A stretch of 64,000 nt of DNA from [Eubacterium] siraeum (GCA_025150425.1 CP102281.1:868001-932000), one strand, 5' to 3'. Counted from the stretch's first letter, positions 39,271-48,576 are shown. Notes: generated from the sequence alone by a model not told the origin. Program-made: numbers and translations.

Positions 39271-39282
39271 AGGAGAAATAAT

Positions 39283-39930
39283 ATGAAATCTGTTTTATTA
39301 ATAGGGCTTGGAAGGTTTGGCAGGCATATTGCTATGAAGCTTAACGAGATGCGGCATCAGGTTATGGCTGTAGACAAAAACGAACAAAGAGTAAATGCGG
39401 TATTGCCCTTTGTTATGAACGCGCAAATAGGCGATGCAACAAATAAGGAGTTTTTGGAGTCTTTGGGCGTAAATAATTTTGATGTTTGCATCGTTACAAT
39501 CGGGGACGATTTTCAAAGCTCGCTTGAAACGACATCTCTATTAAAGGAATTGGATGCCAAAAAGATAGTTTCCCGTGCGGCACGGGATGTGCACGCAAAA
39601 TTCCTTCTGAGAAACGGGGCGGATGAAATCGTATATCCCGAAAGGCAGCTTGCCGATTGGACGGCTATCCGCTATACCGCCGACCATATCCTCGATTACA
39701 TAGAGCTTGACAGCGATCACGCTATTATTGAAATTGCGGTGCCCGAAAAATGGATAGGAAAGACGGTTGTCGAAGCGGATGTGCGTAAAAAGCACGGTAT
39801 CAATATTATGGCGATTAAACGCGACGGTAAAATGAATCTGAATTTTGCGCCCGAAACAAGATTTATACCAGGTGATACCATTTTAGTGCTGGGCGATACC
39901 AAAAACATACAAAAGTGTTTTCACATATAA
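39283..39930 (+). CDS. trkA: TrkA/KtrA RCK regulatory protein
   Basis: 215 residues: RCK-N Rossmann domain with LLIGLGRFGRHIA near residue 5 (G-x-G-x-x-G) and an RCK-C domain from about 140. It binds nucleotides and gates the TrkH/KtrB channel. Twelve bases after trkH, AAAGGAGAAATAAT upstream. Confidence 0.94.
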   Translation: MKSVLLIGLGRFGRHIAMKLNEMRHQVMAVDKNEQRVNAVLPFVMNAQIGDATNKEFLESLGVNNFDVCIVTIGDDFQSSLETTSLLKELDAKKIVSRAARDVHAKFLLRNGADEIVYPERQLADWTAIRYTADHILDYIELDSDHAIIEIAVPEKWIGKTVVEADVRKKHGINIMAIKRDGKMNLNFAPETRFIPGDTILVLGDTKNIQKCFHI

Positions 39931-39952
39931 GTTCCGAAAGAAGACGGGAATC

Positions 39953-40471
39953 ATGAAAGAATTATTGTTAGTGTGCGCAGTGGCTGCCATCATTGTGTTC
40001 GGTTACTTTGTAATGAAAAAGCTTGACGCTTTTTTAGCAAATAACCGCCGCTTTATTGACGCTGAAATCGCAGAAAACTGTCTCTATATTGCGCTTGATA
40101 ACCCTATGATATTGGATTCTCTGATGCCGCTGTTTGAAAAGTTTTCAAAAGCTAATCCGAATTGCCAGCTCCATTTCCTGTTTGGAAATACAGAGGATAT
40201 ATATGATAAACTAAATAAAAATCGCATTGACTTTGGCTTTATTGAAAACAATGCTTCTGCAAATGACGATACATACCGCTGTCTTATCATTTCTACAAAG
40301 CAAAATAGTATTATCTGTGAGAAAGCAGGATGTACGATAGAATCGCTGGATCCTTCCGTAATTCAGACCGCTGTGATATGGAAAAAGGCTTCAAATAATG
40401 CCTTTGCAAATAGCTTCTCTGATTTTCTCTTTTCAAATCAAGCGGTGATCAATGTGGAATATGTAAAGTAG
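39953..40471 (+). CDS. membrane-anchored LysR-sensor-like protein without HTH
   Basis: 172 residues. An N-terminal hydrophobic helix (LLLVCAVAAIIVFGYFVM) is followed by a region like half of a LysR substrate-binding domain (LYIALDNPMILDSLMPLFEKF, IDFGFIENNASAND). There is no DNA-binding domain. It starts 22 bases after trkA. Because LysR sensor domains bind small ligands, a membrane-tethered sensor for the K+ genes is possible; this is speculation. Confidence 0.6.
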   Translation: MKELLLVCAVAAIIVFGYFVMKKLDAFLANNRRFIDAEIAENCLYIALDNPMILDSLMPLFEKFSKANPNCQLHFLFGNTEDIYDKLNKNRIDFGFIENNASANDDTYRCLIISTKQNSIICEKAGCTIESLDPSVIQTAVIWKKASNNAFANSFSDFLFSNQAVINVEYVK

Positions 40472-40540
40472 AAAATACTTTTATACTTGTGATATAATAA
40501 AAACTTGTGATATAATTAAAAGTAGAAAGGGGGAGTTGTA

Positions 40541-41452
40541 ATGCAATACTTTATAAATTCAAAAGACGGAAGTCTGCAATCCGCCCAAAACTGCGGCGAT
40601 AAAAAGCCGTTTTTTACGGTTATGAGTACGGCGGAATTTCACGAATGTAAAGAACAACTGCCGTATTATAAAGAACTTCTTCACTGCCTCGGATCAATTC
40701 GTTACTGCAAGGCAGAGGTTTTCAAAAACTGCATCATCGGAACCTTACGCCTGCCTCAAAAAAGCGAACAGCGTTCACCACAGCTTTCTTTCGGCTTTTA
40801 TTTGACGGGACAGTCGCTCTTATTTGTCGAAGATGTAGGCGATTTGAAATTATTGGTTGACAAACGGATAGGTATGCTTCAGAAACTGAACAGTCCGGCT
40901 CATCTTCTTTTGCAGTTTATGGAGCAAATGATAGAGGATGATGTTCTCTATCTTTCTCACATCGAGTCAGAAACAGAAAAAATGGAAGAAAATATCGGCT
41001 CCGGCGGTTCGGCAGACTTTTTCCCGTTGCTTACAAAACACAGGCAAAAGCTGTCCGAATTAAATGCTTACTATGAACAATTGACAGATATCGGAGAGTT
41101 GTTTCAATCCCGCGCGTGTTCTTCATTTGCAGACGATACCGGTGACTGGGATAAATTTACCCACCGTGCCGAGAGATTGCAAAATCATGTTCAGTTGCTT
41201 CGTGAAAATATGCTTCAGCTTCGTGAACTTTATCAGTCAAAGCAGGATGCACGGCAAAATAAGATTATGGGCATTCTCACAATCGTCACCACCTTTTTCC
41301 TGCCTCTTACTTTAATTACGGGATGGTATGGAATGAACTTTGCCTATATGCCTGAGCTTAAATGGCGGTACGGTTATCTGTCGGTGATTATTGTTTCTCT
41401 TGTTATCGCAATAGGAGAAATCATCTACTTCAAAAAGAAAAAATTCTTTTAA
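40541..41452 (+). CDS. corA: CorA-type divalent cation channel
   Basis: 303 residues. The C-terminus has two membrane helices around the signature YGMNF (G-M-N near 264), preceded by the long coiled stalk helix (about 130-240). CorA moves Mg2+ or related ions. AAAGGGGGAG precedes the start. Placement between trkA and kdpD suggests co-regulated ion balance. Confidence 0.88.
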   Translation: MQYFINSKDGSLQSAQNCGDKKPFFTVMSTAEFHECKEQLPYYKELLHCLGSIRYCKAEVFKNCIIGTLRLPQKSEQRSPQLSFGFYLTGQSLLFVEDVGDLKLLVDKRIGMLQKLNSPAHLLLQFMEQMIEDDVLYLSHIESETEKMEENIGSGGSADFFPLLTKHRQKLSELNAYYEQLTDIGELFQSRACSSFADDTGDWDKFTHRAERLQNHVQLLRENMLQLRELYQSKQDARQNKIMGILTIVTTFFLPLTLITGWYGMNFAYMPELKWRYGYLSVIIVSLVIAIGEIIYFKKKKFF

Positions 41453-41467
41453 TCAGGAGGTGTTTTT

Positions 41468-44170
41468 ATGGACGAAACAAGGCAAAGCCCGGAACAGATT
41501 TTAAAGCAAATTGAAAAGGAAGAGCAAGCTCTTAATCGCGGGCATTTGAAGATATTTTTTGGATATGCCGCAGGTGTAGGCAAAACCTATGCCATGCTGA
41601 AAGCCGCACATTCGGCAAAAAGGCGAGGTATTGATGTCGTTGCAGGTTACATTGAGCCCCACGTCCGTCCGCAGACCTCCGCGCTTGTAAACGGATTGGA
41701 ATGTCTTCCGAATCTTGTTTCGGAATATAACGGAATTACTCTTTCGGAATTTAATCTGGACGCTGCACTTGCCAGACATCCACAGTTGATTCTTGTGGAT
41801 GAGCTTGCCCATACCAATGCCCCCGTGTGCCGACATACAAAGCGTTATCAGGATATTGAAGAGTTACTTAATGCGGGAATAGACGTTTATACCACGGTAA
41901 ACGTTCAGCATATTGAAAGTCTAAATGACACCGTTGCATCTATAACGGGCATTATGGTACATGAGCGAATCCCCGATTCGGTATTTGATAACGCAAGTCA
42001 GGTTAAGCTTGTGGATATTGAGCCGCAGGAATTGATTGAACGGCTGCAAGCGGGCAAAGTTTATAGCCCGACTCAGGCTGAGCGTGCTACAGAGAATTTC
42101 TTTACCGTGGAAAATCTAACGGCGCTTCGTGAAATTGCTTTGCGACGCTGTGCAGACAGGGTAAATCTTCTTACCGAAGCCGTAAGAATAAAAAGCCACA
42201 GTGATTATCATACGGATGAGCATATTCTTGTATGCCTTTCGTCGTCACCGTCGAATGCAAAAATAATTCGCACTGCCGCCCGGATGGCGAATGCCTTTAA
42301 GGGCGCTTTTACCGCGCTGTTTGTGGAAACTCCTGATTATCAGGTTATGCCTGAAGAAGATGTAAAACGCCTGCGAAGCAATATGCGTCTTGCAGAACAA
42401 TTAGGCGCTAAAATTGAAACCGTGTACGGTGAAGATATTTCCTATCAAATTGCCGAATTTGCAAGGCTTTCGGGTGTCTCAAAAATTGTGATAGGAAGAA
42501 GTTCCGCAACCCGAAAAAGCATATTTTCTAAACCTACTCTTACAGAAAAACTGATTGCAAGAGCGCCGAATTTAGATGTGCATATCATACCCGATACCGG
42601 CGGTAAAAACACCGCATACCGCGCCAAAAAAGCAAGGAAGAAAAACGGAATCGTGTTTTCGGTTTCCGATCTTTTAAAAAGCGTTGCCATTTTAATTTTG
42701 GCAAGCTGTATAGGAATGCTGTTCAGGCAATTGGGGTTTGCAGAGGCAAATATCATCACGGTATATGTTCTCGGCGTTCTTGTGACCTCGGTCGTTACAA
42801 GACATCGGGTTTACAGCCTGATTTCTTCTATTGTCAGCGTTTTGGTTTTCAACTTTTTCTTTACCGATCCGCAGTTCACACTTCAGGCTTACGATCAAGG
42901 ATATCCTGTCACCTTTTTAATTATGTTTTTGGCGGCACTGCTCACAAGCTCGCTTGCCGTGAAGTTGAAAGAGCATGCGAAACAGTCTGCAAAGGCGGCT
43001 TACAGAACAAAGGTGCTGTTTGATACAAATCAGCTTTTGCAACAGGCAAAAGACAAAAACGAAATCGTTTCCGCAACGGCAAATCAGCTTATAAAACTGC
43101 TCGGAAAGGATATAGTGTTTTATCTGACTGAGGGCGAAACGCTCGGAGAACCTCATATTTTTACAGTTTCGGGAGATAAAACAGACAAAGAAATAACGGG
43201 TACAAAAGAAGAGGCGGTTGCGGAATGGGTGCTAAAAAATAACAAACACGCAGGTGCTACTACCGAAACACTTTCAAACGCAAAGTGCCTATACCTTGCC
43301 GTAAGGGTAAACAGCCGAGTTTACGGCGTTGTAGGTATTTATATAGGCAATGAGCCGCTTGATGCGTTTGAAAAGAGTATTCTTTTGTCTATACTCGGTG
43401 AGTGTGCTTTGTCGCTGGAAAACGAAAAGAATGCAAGAGAAAAAGAAGAAGCGGCAATTCTTGCAAAGAATGAACAGCTCCGTGCAAATCTTCTGCGGGC
43501 TATTTCGCACGATCTGCGAACACCGCTTACTTCCATTTCGGGAAACGCAAGCAATCTTATATCAAACGGTAATTCCTTTGACGAAGCGACAAAGAATCAG
43601 CTTTATACAGATATTTACGATGACTCTATGTGGCTTATCAATCTTGTGGAAAATCTACTTTCGGTAACAAGAATTGAAGAGGGACGGTTGAATCTTCATA
43701 TTACAGAGGATTTAGTGGACGATGTCATTACAGAAGCACTTCATCATGTGAACAGAAAAAGCGTAGAACATCATATTACCGTCCGGCATAAAGAAGACTA
43801 TCTTCTTGCCAAAATGGACGCAAAGCTGATGGTGCAGGTTGTTATAAATATTGTGGACAACGCCATTAAATACACGCCGAAAGGCTCCAATATTCTGATT
43901 AAAACCTGGAAGCAAGGAGATAAAGCCGTTATATCCATTGCCGATGACGGCGACGGGATACCGGATGAAATGAAAGAGCGGGTGTTCGATATGTTTTACA
44001 GCGGTGCAAATAAAATAGCCGACAGCCGCCGTAGCTTGGGGCTGGGCTTGTCGCTGTGCCGTTCCATTGTAAATGCACACGCCGGAAAAATAACCGTTTC
44101 GGACAACACACCGCACGGCACGGTGTTCACCATTACATTACCTGCCGGGGAGGTAGAAATTCATGAATAA
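41468..44170 (+). CDS. kdpD: KdpD sensor histidine kinase
   Basis: 900 residues in the full classic order: N-terminal KdpD domain with Walker-A-like GYAAGVGKTYAML (about 30) and LILVDELAHTNAP; a USP-like domain (about 245-370); four membrane helices (about 400-495); a GAF domain; HisKA with ISHDLRTPLTS (His near 681) and HATPase with DNAIKYTPKG and DDGDGIPDEM. It senses low K+ or osmotic stress. AGGAGGTGTTTTT precedes the ATG; its end overlaps kdpE by eight bases. Confidence 0.97.
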   Translation: MDETRQSPEQILKQIEKEEQALNRGHLKIFFGYAAGVGKTYAMLKAAHSAKRRGIDVVAGYIEPHVRPQTSALVNGLECLPNLVSEYNGITLSEFNLDAALARHPQLILVDELAHTNAPVCRHTKRYQDIEELLNAGIDVYTTVNVQHIESLNDTVASITGIMVHERIPDSVFDNASQVKLVDIEPQELIERLQAGKVYSPTQAERATENFFTVENLTALREIALRRCADRVNLLTEAVRIKSHSDYHTDEHILVCLSSSPSNAKIIRTAARMANAFKGAFTALFVETPDYQVMPEEDVKRLRSNMRLAEQLGAKIETVYGEDISYQIAEFARLSGVSKIVIGRSSATRKSIFSKPTLTEKLIARAPNLDVHIIPDTGGKNTAYRAKKARKKNGIVFSVSDLLKSVAILILASCIGMLFRQLGFAEANIITVYVLGVLVTSVVTRHRVYSLISSIVSVLVFNFFFTDPQFTLQAYDQGYPVTFLIMFLAALLTSSLAVKLKEHAKQSAKAAYRTKVLFDTNQLLQQAKDKNEIVSATANQLIKLLGKDIVFYLTEGETLGEPHIFTVSGDKTDKEITGTKEEAVAEWVLKNNKHAGATTETLSNAKCLYLAVRVNSRVYGVVGIYIGNEPLDAFEKSILLSILGECALSLENEKNAREKEEAAILAKNEQLRANLLRAISHDLRTPLTSISGNASNLISNGNSFDEATKNQLYTDIYDDSMWLINLVENLLSVTRIEEGRLNLHITEDLVDDVITEALHHVNRKSVEHHITVRHKEDYLLAKMDAKLMVQVVINIVDNAIKYTPKGSNILIKTWKQGDKAVISIADDGDGIPDEMKERVFDMFYSGANKIADSRRSLGLGLSLCRSIVNAHAGKITVSDNTPHGTVFTITLPAGEVEIHE

Positions 44171-44864
44171 ACCATTGATATTGGTTGTTGAAGATGATAA
44201 TTCGGTCAAAAATCTTATTACAACAACCCTTAAAGCACACGATTACAGATACTTAACCGCACCTAACGGCGCCACCGCCATTTTGGAAGCGTCATCGCAC
44301 AATCCTGATATTGTCCTCTTAGATTTAGGACTTCCCGATATTGACGGTGTTGAAGTAATCAAAAAAATCCGCACTTGGTCGAATATGCCGATTATCGTTA
44401 TCAGCGCACGAAGTGAAGATACCGATAAAATTGACGCACTCGATGCGGGGGCAGACGATTATCTGACCAAACCGTTTTCTGTGGAAGAATTATTGGCAAG
44501 GCTCAGGGTAACGCAAAGGCGGCTTAATATGATACAGAATGAGACCGCCGCCGAAGCGTCTGTTTTCACAAACGGTCAGCTTCGTATAGATTATGCCGCA
44601 GGATGCGCCTATCTCGGCGACGATGAACTGCACCTTACACCTATTGAATATAAGCTTTTGTGTCTGCTTTCAAGAAATATCGGCAAGGTTTTAACCCATA
44701 CCTTTATTACCCAGAACATTTGGGGCAGCAGTTGGGATAACGATATTGCTTCCTTGCGTGTTTTTATGGCAACGCTCCGCAAAAAGCTGGAGAAGGACGC
44801 AGATTCTCCCCAATATATCCAAACGCATATCGGCGTTGGTTACAGAATGATGAAGGTTGAATAA
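44163..44864 (+). CDS. kdpE: KdpE response regulator
   Basis: 233 residues: receiver domain with phospho-acceptor in DIVLLDLGLPDIDG (Asp near 54) and Lys in YLTKPFS, then an OmpR-type winged helix (about 130-230). It activates kdp when phosphorylated by KdpD. Candidate targets are the matching boxes at 32682 and 37859. Confidence 0.97.
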   Translation: MNKPLILVVEDDNSVKNLITTTLKAHDYRYLTAPNGATAILEASSHNPDIVLLDLGLPDIDGVEVIKKIRTWSNMPIIVISARSEDTDKIDALDAGADDYLTKPFSVEELLARLRVTQRRLNMIQNETAAEASVFTNGQLRIDYAAGCAYLGDDELHLTPIEYKLLCLLSRNIGKVLTHTFITQNIWGSSWDNDIASLRVFMATLRKKLEKDADSPQYIQTHIGVGYRMMKVE

Positions 44865-44895
44865 TCTGTTAAACAGAAAATGCATACGCAAAAAC

Positions 44896-44928
44896 GGTGC
44901 TGTAAACCCTTTTGATGTTTACAGCACC
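44896..44928. terminator. terminator between kdpE and tnpV
   Basis: GGTGCTGTAAAC / GTTTACAGCACC hairpin with A and T tracts on both sides, serving both convergent genes. Confidence 0.8.
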
Positions 44929-44937
44929 ATTAATCTT

Positions 44938-45315
44938 TTATGAAAAAATCAATTCATTATTTATGACTTCCTTTGCTCTGCTGCGGATGTTATTCATCCG
45001 CCCGACCCATTCCATTTGGTTGTTGGCTTTCAGCGCTTCCGTAATGCCCTCTGCATCTGCCATTTGCTTTACCAGCCGAAGAAAAAGTTCTTCTGCCTGT
45101 CGGTCAATATCCACAAGATAGGCATTCAATTCACCGCTGGTCAGCAAATTGGCATATCGTCCACGGTGGTACCTCTTGAGATAGCGGAGATGCCGCTGTC
45201 CCCATATACCGACCGGCTCGCGTTCTTCCGGCTCATCTTCTCCGGCAATCAGATAATAGTCGCCAACCAGCTCATACTTCAGCCCAGTGTGTTCATCCGT
45301 GACAAATCTTTCCAT
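44938..45315 (-). CDS. tnpV: TnpV-like transposon-encoded protein
   Basis: 125 residues (MERFVTDEHTGLKYELVGDY, then GIWGQRHLRYLKRYHRGRY) matching the TnpV family carried by Tn4451-like Clostridial transposons; its role is unknown. The start at 45315 follows CAGGAGGTTATACAA. It stands alone, convergent with kdpE and just before ssrA, and marks the right side of the mobile block. Confidence 0.8.
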   Translation of the reverse strand: MERFVTDEHTGLKYELVGDYYLIAGEDEPEEREPVGIWGQRHLRYLKRYHRGRYANLLTSGELNAYLVDIDRQAEELFLRLVKQMADAEGITEALKANNQMEWVGRMNNIRSRAKEVINNELIFS

Positions 45316-45389
45316 TTGTATAACCTCCTGTTCCTTTCTGCAATCATTGTAGCAGTAGGAATAGCAGAAATCGAATGTGTGGACAGCAA

Positions 45390-45429
45390 AAAATCGCCGT
45401 CTCAGGATCACTCCCAAGACGGCGATTTT
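45390..45429. terminator. bidirectional terminator between ssrA and tnpV
   Basis: AAAATCGCCGTCT / AGACGGCGATTTT, 13-bp perfect stem. Confidence 0.85.
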
Positions 45430-45502
45430 CTGTTGTGGATCAGAGCGAACATTTCACGGCGAAACCGCCGCTGAAGAAATAGGTGTTCGTCCAATACCTG
45501 TT

Positions 45503-45853
45503 TGGTGGAGCCGAGGAGAATCGAACTCCTGTCCGAAAACCGATCCGCCAACCTTTCTACACGCTTAGTGAAGTCTTTTGAAATTCCCTTTCTCCTCTCC
45601 GGCTCACAGGATAGAAGTCCGGTAGTCCTTTGATGTGTTGACGGTTACAGGACTCTCACCGAAAACATTGGCTGTTAGTCGACGCCCTTTATAGAGCCAC
45701 AGCGCTCTCTACAAGGACGGTAGCGCACTTAGGCAGCTACTAATTCAGATCTATTGTCTGCGTTTAATTTTAAAAATGCCCCGTTTAAAGAGATAAGGCG
45801 ATCTCTGCGTGCTTAGCCGGGTTCACAATCCCCGTCGAAACCTTTACGGCCCC
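45503..45853 (-). ncRNA. ssrA: tmRNA
   Basis: 351 nt. The 5' end GGGGCCGTAAAGGTTTCGAC and 3' end CGGCTCCACCA form the tRNA-Ala-like acceptor arm, and the T-arm GGTTCGATTC-like segment is present. The tag frame at 45761-45729 encodes ADNRSELVAA and stops with TAA; the peptide ends in the hydrophobic Ala-Ala degron expected for ClpXP. It rescues stalled ribosomes together with SmpB (4286). A perfect-spaced promoter lies upstream. Confidence 0.95.
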
Positions 45854-45869
45854 GTTTGTTTGGATAATT

Positions 45870-45898
45870 ATTGTAGCACAAAGGAAAAGGTTTGTCAA
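45870..45898 (-). promoter_or_regulatory. ssrA promoter
   Basis: TTGACA (45898-45893), 17 bases, TACAAT (45875-45870), placing the start near the mature 5' end. Confidence 0.85.
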
Positions 45899-46155
45899 GG
45901 AGAAATTTGCACTTTTATGAGGTTTCGGATAAAATAAACCGTATATTTTGACATTTTCCGCAATATCTGCCGATTGGCGCAAGGCTTGTTGTATTCACAA
46001 GCAGATTCAAAGGAAAGGCAGAGGACCGGATATAAATTTAAATGTTCATATTGTACGGTATATGTCCGGCACGACTAAAAGAAAAATAATGAACAATTGA
46101 CAACTATGAATGTCGGTGGTATGATTATAATATCAACATCCGGGAGGAATATTCG
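45899..46155. other. intergenic, no gene seen
   Basis: Between the ssrA promoter and the SGNH hydrolase. TTGACA at 46097 and TATAAT at 46126 are both good hexamers but 23 bases apart, so the hydrolase promoter is uncertain. Confidence 0.5.
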
Positions 46156-46779
46156 ATGACCGATAAGGAAATGAAGCTGGAACGCTTTAAAGAAGAAAAT
46201 AAGAATGCTGTAAAGGGTCAGATCGTGCTGACGGGATCTTCTCTTATGGAGATGTTTCCTGTGAATAAATTTCTCGCTGAGCGTGGCTCGGACACTATCG
46301 TGTATAATCGTGCGATAGGCGGGTATATAACAGACGAGCTTATGCAGGTGCTTGATACCTGCGTGTTCGAGCTTAAGCCGAGAAGGGTGTTTATAAATAT
46401 AGGCACAAACGATCTCAGCAATTCAAGAATACCTATGGATCGTATAATGGAGCACTATGATAGCATTATAAGTTCGATAGAACAGCGATTGCCGAAAACA
46501 GAAATTTACCTTATGGCATATTATCCGGTGAACTATGAAGCCGCCGCAGAAAATATGAAGGAGTGCCTGAAAATCCGCACGAATGAAAAGATAACGGAGG
46601 CAAACGCACTTGTAAAACTGATTGCGGAAAAGCACGGTCAGCACTATATAGATATAAACGACGGCCTTAAGGATGAGCAGGGCAGGCTGAAAGCTGAGTA
46701 CACAATAGAGGGCTTACATATAAACGAGCAGGGCTACAGAGCGATTTTTGACGACTTCCTGAAATATCTTGAAAACTGA
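46156..46779 (+). CDS. SGNH/GDSL-type lipase-acylhydrolase family protein
   Basis: 207 residues with the four SGNH blocks: LTGSSLMEM (catalytic Ser29), the glycine block (AIGGYI), NIGTND near 83-86, and EGLHINEQGY with the catalytic His near 190. No signal peptide, so cytosolic. Such enzymes remove acetyl or acyl groups from sugars or lipids; an oligosaccharide acetylesterase would suit a fibre degrader. CGGGAGGAATATTCG precedes the ATG. Confidence 0.88.
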   Translation: MTDKEMKLERFKEENKNAVKGQIVLTGSSLMEMFPVNKFLAERGSDTIVYNRAIGGYITDELMQVLDTCVFELKPRRVFINIGTNDLSNSRIPMDRIMEHYDSIISSIEQRLPKTEIYLMAYYPVNYEAAAENMKECLKIRTNEKITEANALVKLIAEKHGQHYIDINDGLKDEQGRLKAEYTIEGLHINEQGYRAIFDDFLKYLEN

Positions 46780-46792
46780 TTTTTGACAATAC

Positions 46793-46820
46793 CCCCTTGT
46801 CTGTCTTGACAGGCAAGGGG
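46793..46820 (+). terminator. hairpin after the SGNH gene
   Basis: CCCCTTGTCTGTC-TT-GACAGGCAAGGGG with one wobble pair; no good T-run follows, so a weak terminator at best. Confidence 0.5.
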
Positions 46821-46840
46821 CAAACTATATAAAACTATAA

Positions 46841-46873
46841 AAAAATAAACCCGTAAGAAAAACTTACGGGTTT
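46841..46873 (-). terminator. terminator of the tRNA-Thr/tRNA-Tyr transcript
   Basis: On the minus strand AAACCCGTAAG-TTTTT-CTTACGGGTTT followed by ATTTTTTT, directly after tRNA-Tyr. Confidence 0.85.
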
Positions 46874-46957
46874 GGTGGGAGCGGGTGGATTCGGACCACC
46901 GAAGCGAAACGCAACAGATTTACAGTCTGCCCCCTTTGGCCACTCGGGAACACTCCC
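46873..46957 (-). tRNA. tRNA-Tyr(GTA)
   Basis: 85 nt class II tRNA with encoded CCA; acceptor GGGAGTG, anticodon loop CTGTAAA (GTA), long variable arm, T-arm GGTCCGAATCC. Confidence 0.93.
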
Positions 46958-46978
46958 ATATTAAGTTAAAGAAAAAAT

Positions 46979-47054
46979 TGGAGCTGGTGGACGGACTCGA
47001 ACCCCCGACCTGCTGATTACAAATCAGCTGCTCTACCAACTGAGCTACACCAGC
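46979..47054 (-). tRNA. tRNA-Thr(TGT)
   Basis: 76 nt; acceptor GCTGGTG/CACCAGC, D-arm TAGCTCAGTTGGTAGAGCA, anticodon loop TTTGTAA (TGT), T-arm GGTTCGAGTCC, encoded CCA. Co-transcribed with tRNA-Tyr, 21 bases apart. Confidence 0.95.
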
Positions 47055-47088
47055 TTGTTAATTTGTTTCTTGTCAACCGACGTGTTAT

Positions 47089-47117
47089 ATTATATCATAT
47101 CGAAAACCGCTTGTCAA
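47089..47117 (-). promoter_or_regulatory. promoter of the tRNA-Thr/tRNA-Tyr unit
   Basis: TTGACA (47117-47112), 17 bases, TATAAT (47094-47089): full consensus. Confidence 0.9.
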
Positions 47118-47312
47118 GAGTTTTTTAAAATTTTTTTAATTTTTTTACTCTCGGCTTCATCGGCTTTTGCTGTGCCGTGACAACAGATAATATTGTATCA
47201 CAAAGTCAAACGTTTGTCAACCCTTTTTCGACAATTTTTTGATTTTTTTGAACGGGAATTGCAGAACCGCTTTGCAATGCGGCAAAGCGGTAAAAAGCAA
47301 TATCGGATATTA

Positions 47313-48176
47313 TCAGAGCTTGCGGTAGTCGCACAGTACCGTATTAGTCATAAGCCAGCTAAGACAATCCTCAAACAGCACGCCAAGTCGTGGCTCGGTA
47401 CCGTAGCTGTAGGTGGTTTTAACGGCAATTTCCGTGAACGTGGTTGCACGGTTAAGGGCAATAGGCAGGCTTTCGCCCTTCAGCAATGATGCGGTAAGCA
47501 CTGAAGTGAAGATGTCGCCTGTGCCGGGGTAATGTACGGGAATATGATCCCAGTCGATACGCCAGAAGCTGCCGCTTTCCTTGTCGAAGCCTACGTTAGA
47601 GAGCTTCTGACCGTCATCGTCTATCAAAGGTACACCCTTTATTACTACTATTCCGGGCTTGTCGCTGAGGCGGGCAAGCCACGAGCGTGCCTGTGCCACC
47701 GACATTACGGGAGGGCATTCCTCTCCGAGAAGCATACATGTTTCGGTGAGGTTAGGTGTTATAACATCTGCGGCATCAACAAGCTCCTTCATCCTGCGGA
47801 TAAGCTCGGGAGTGTAAGTGCTGTAGGGTTTTCCGTTGTCGCCCATTACCGGATCCACTACTTTAAGTGAGTCGGGGTTTCCGTGAAGGAATTCAAGACA
47901 GCAATCCACCTGTTTCGGAGATGAGAGAAAACCGCTGTAGATTGCATCAAACTTCAGATGCAGTTTTTCGTAGTGGTTATAGCAGGCTGAAATATGATCT
48001 GTGAGATCCTCCATAGCAATATCGGTAAAGCCGCCGGTGTGAGTTGACATAACGGCGGTCGGAACCGGACAGACCTGTATCCCCATAGCAGAGATAACGG
48101 GTAATATAACGGAAAGCGAACATCTTCCATAGCCGGAGAGGTCATGGATAGCCGCTATTATTTTATGCTGTGACAT
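47313..48176 (-). CDS. pdxK: pyridoxal/pyridoxamine kinase
   Basis: 287 residues of the ribokinase-like PdxK/PdxY family. Visible marks: DLSGYGRCSL near the N-terminus, VVDPVMGDNGKPY (about 110-122), and the catalytic anion hole PGTGDIFTS near 216. It phosphorylates B6 vitamers with ATP. A perfect 10-bp hairpin (ACCGCTTTGC / GCAAAGCGGT, 47266-47291) lies after the stop without a T-run. The ATG follows AAAGGTCG. Confidence 0.92.
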   Translation of the reverse strand: MSQHKIIAAIHDLSGYGRCSLSVILPVISAMGIQVCPVPTAVMSTHTGGFTDIAMEDLTDHISACYNHYEKLHLKFDAIYSGFLSSPKQVDCCLEFLHGNPDSLKVVDPVMGDNGKPYSTYTPELIRRMKELVDAADVITPNLTETCMLLGEECPPVMSVAQARSWLARLSDKPGIVVIKGVPLIDDDGQKLSNVGFDKESGSFWRIDWDHIPVHYPGTGDIFTSVLTASLLKGESLPIALNRATTFTEIAVKTTYSYGTEPRLGVLFEDCLSWLMTNTVLCDYRKL

Positions 48177-48390
48177 TAAAAAACGACCTTTCTTTTTTAC
48201 ACATACATTTATTTTAGCACAAAATTATCATATTGTCGAGATGTAAATTTTATATAGCTCACTTTATTTCTGATACACAAAGAGGATAATAAGGCAAATT
48301 CTGATGTCAGATTTATCAAGCTATAATTTTTTAACGGCGGCACATTATATTATCGAGCCGAAAAAGGCGGTTATGAAAGGAAACGGAAAA

Positions 48391-48564
48391 ATGAGTAAGA
48401 AAACTTCCAATAATATGATATGTGCCGCTACCGCAATGGTGGCAGGCGGCATTGCTTTTGCCGCAACAAAGGCTATGACCTCGAACAAGACGCAGAACGT
48501 CAAGAAGGCAACAGGCAAAGCGATAAAAGCTGTAGGGGCGGTAATAGAATCGCTCCAGATGTAA
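48391..48564 (+). CDS. 57-residue small protein with one hydrophobic helix
   Basis: MSKKTSNNMICAATAMVAGG then AFAATKAMTSNKTQ and a basic KKATGKAIKAVGAV tail. The ATG at 48391 has AAAGGAAACGG nine bases ahead; longer in-frame starts have weaker sites. It resembles small alanine-rich membrane-associated proteins of Clostridia but I do not recognise it. Confidence 0.6.
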   Translation: MSKKTSNNMICAATAMVAGGIAFAATKAMTSNKTQNVKKATGKAIKAVGAVIESLQM

Positions 48565-48576
48565 CGGGCTTACAGC

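Noticed and set aside
45785-45982. Open frame over the 5' part of tmRNA
   Set aside because: Lies within ssrA and its promoter; no ribosome site.
47266-47291. Terminator for pdxK
   Set aside because: The hairpin is perfect but has no T-run on the minus strand, so intrinsic termination is not supported.
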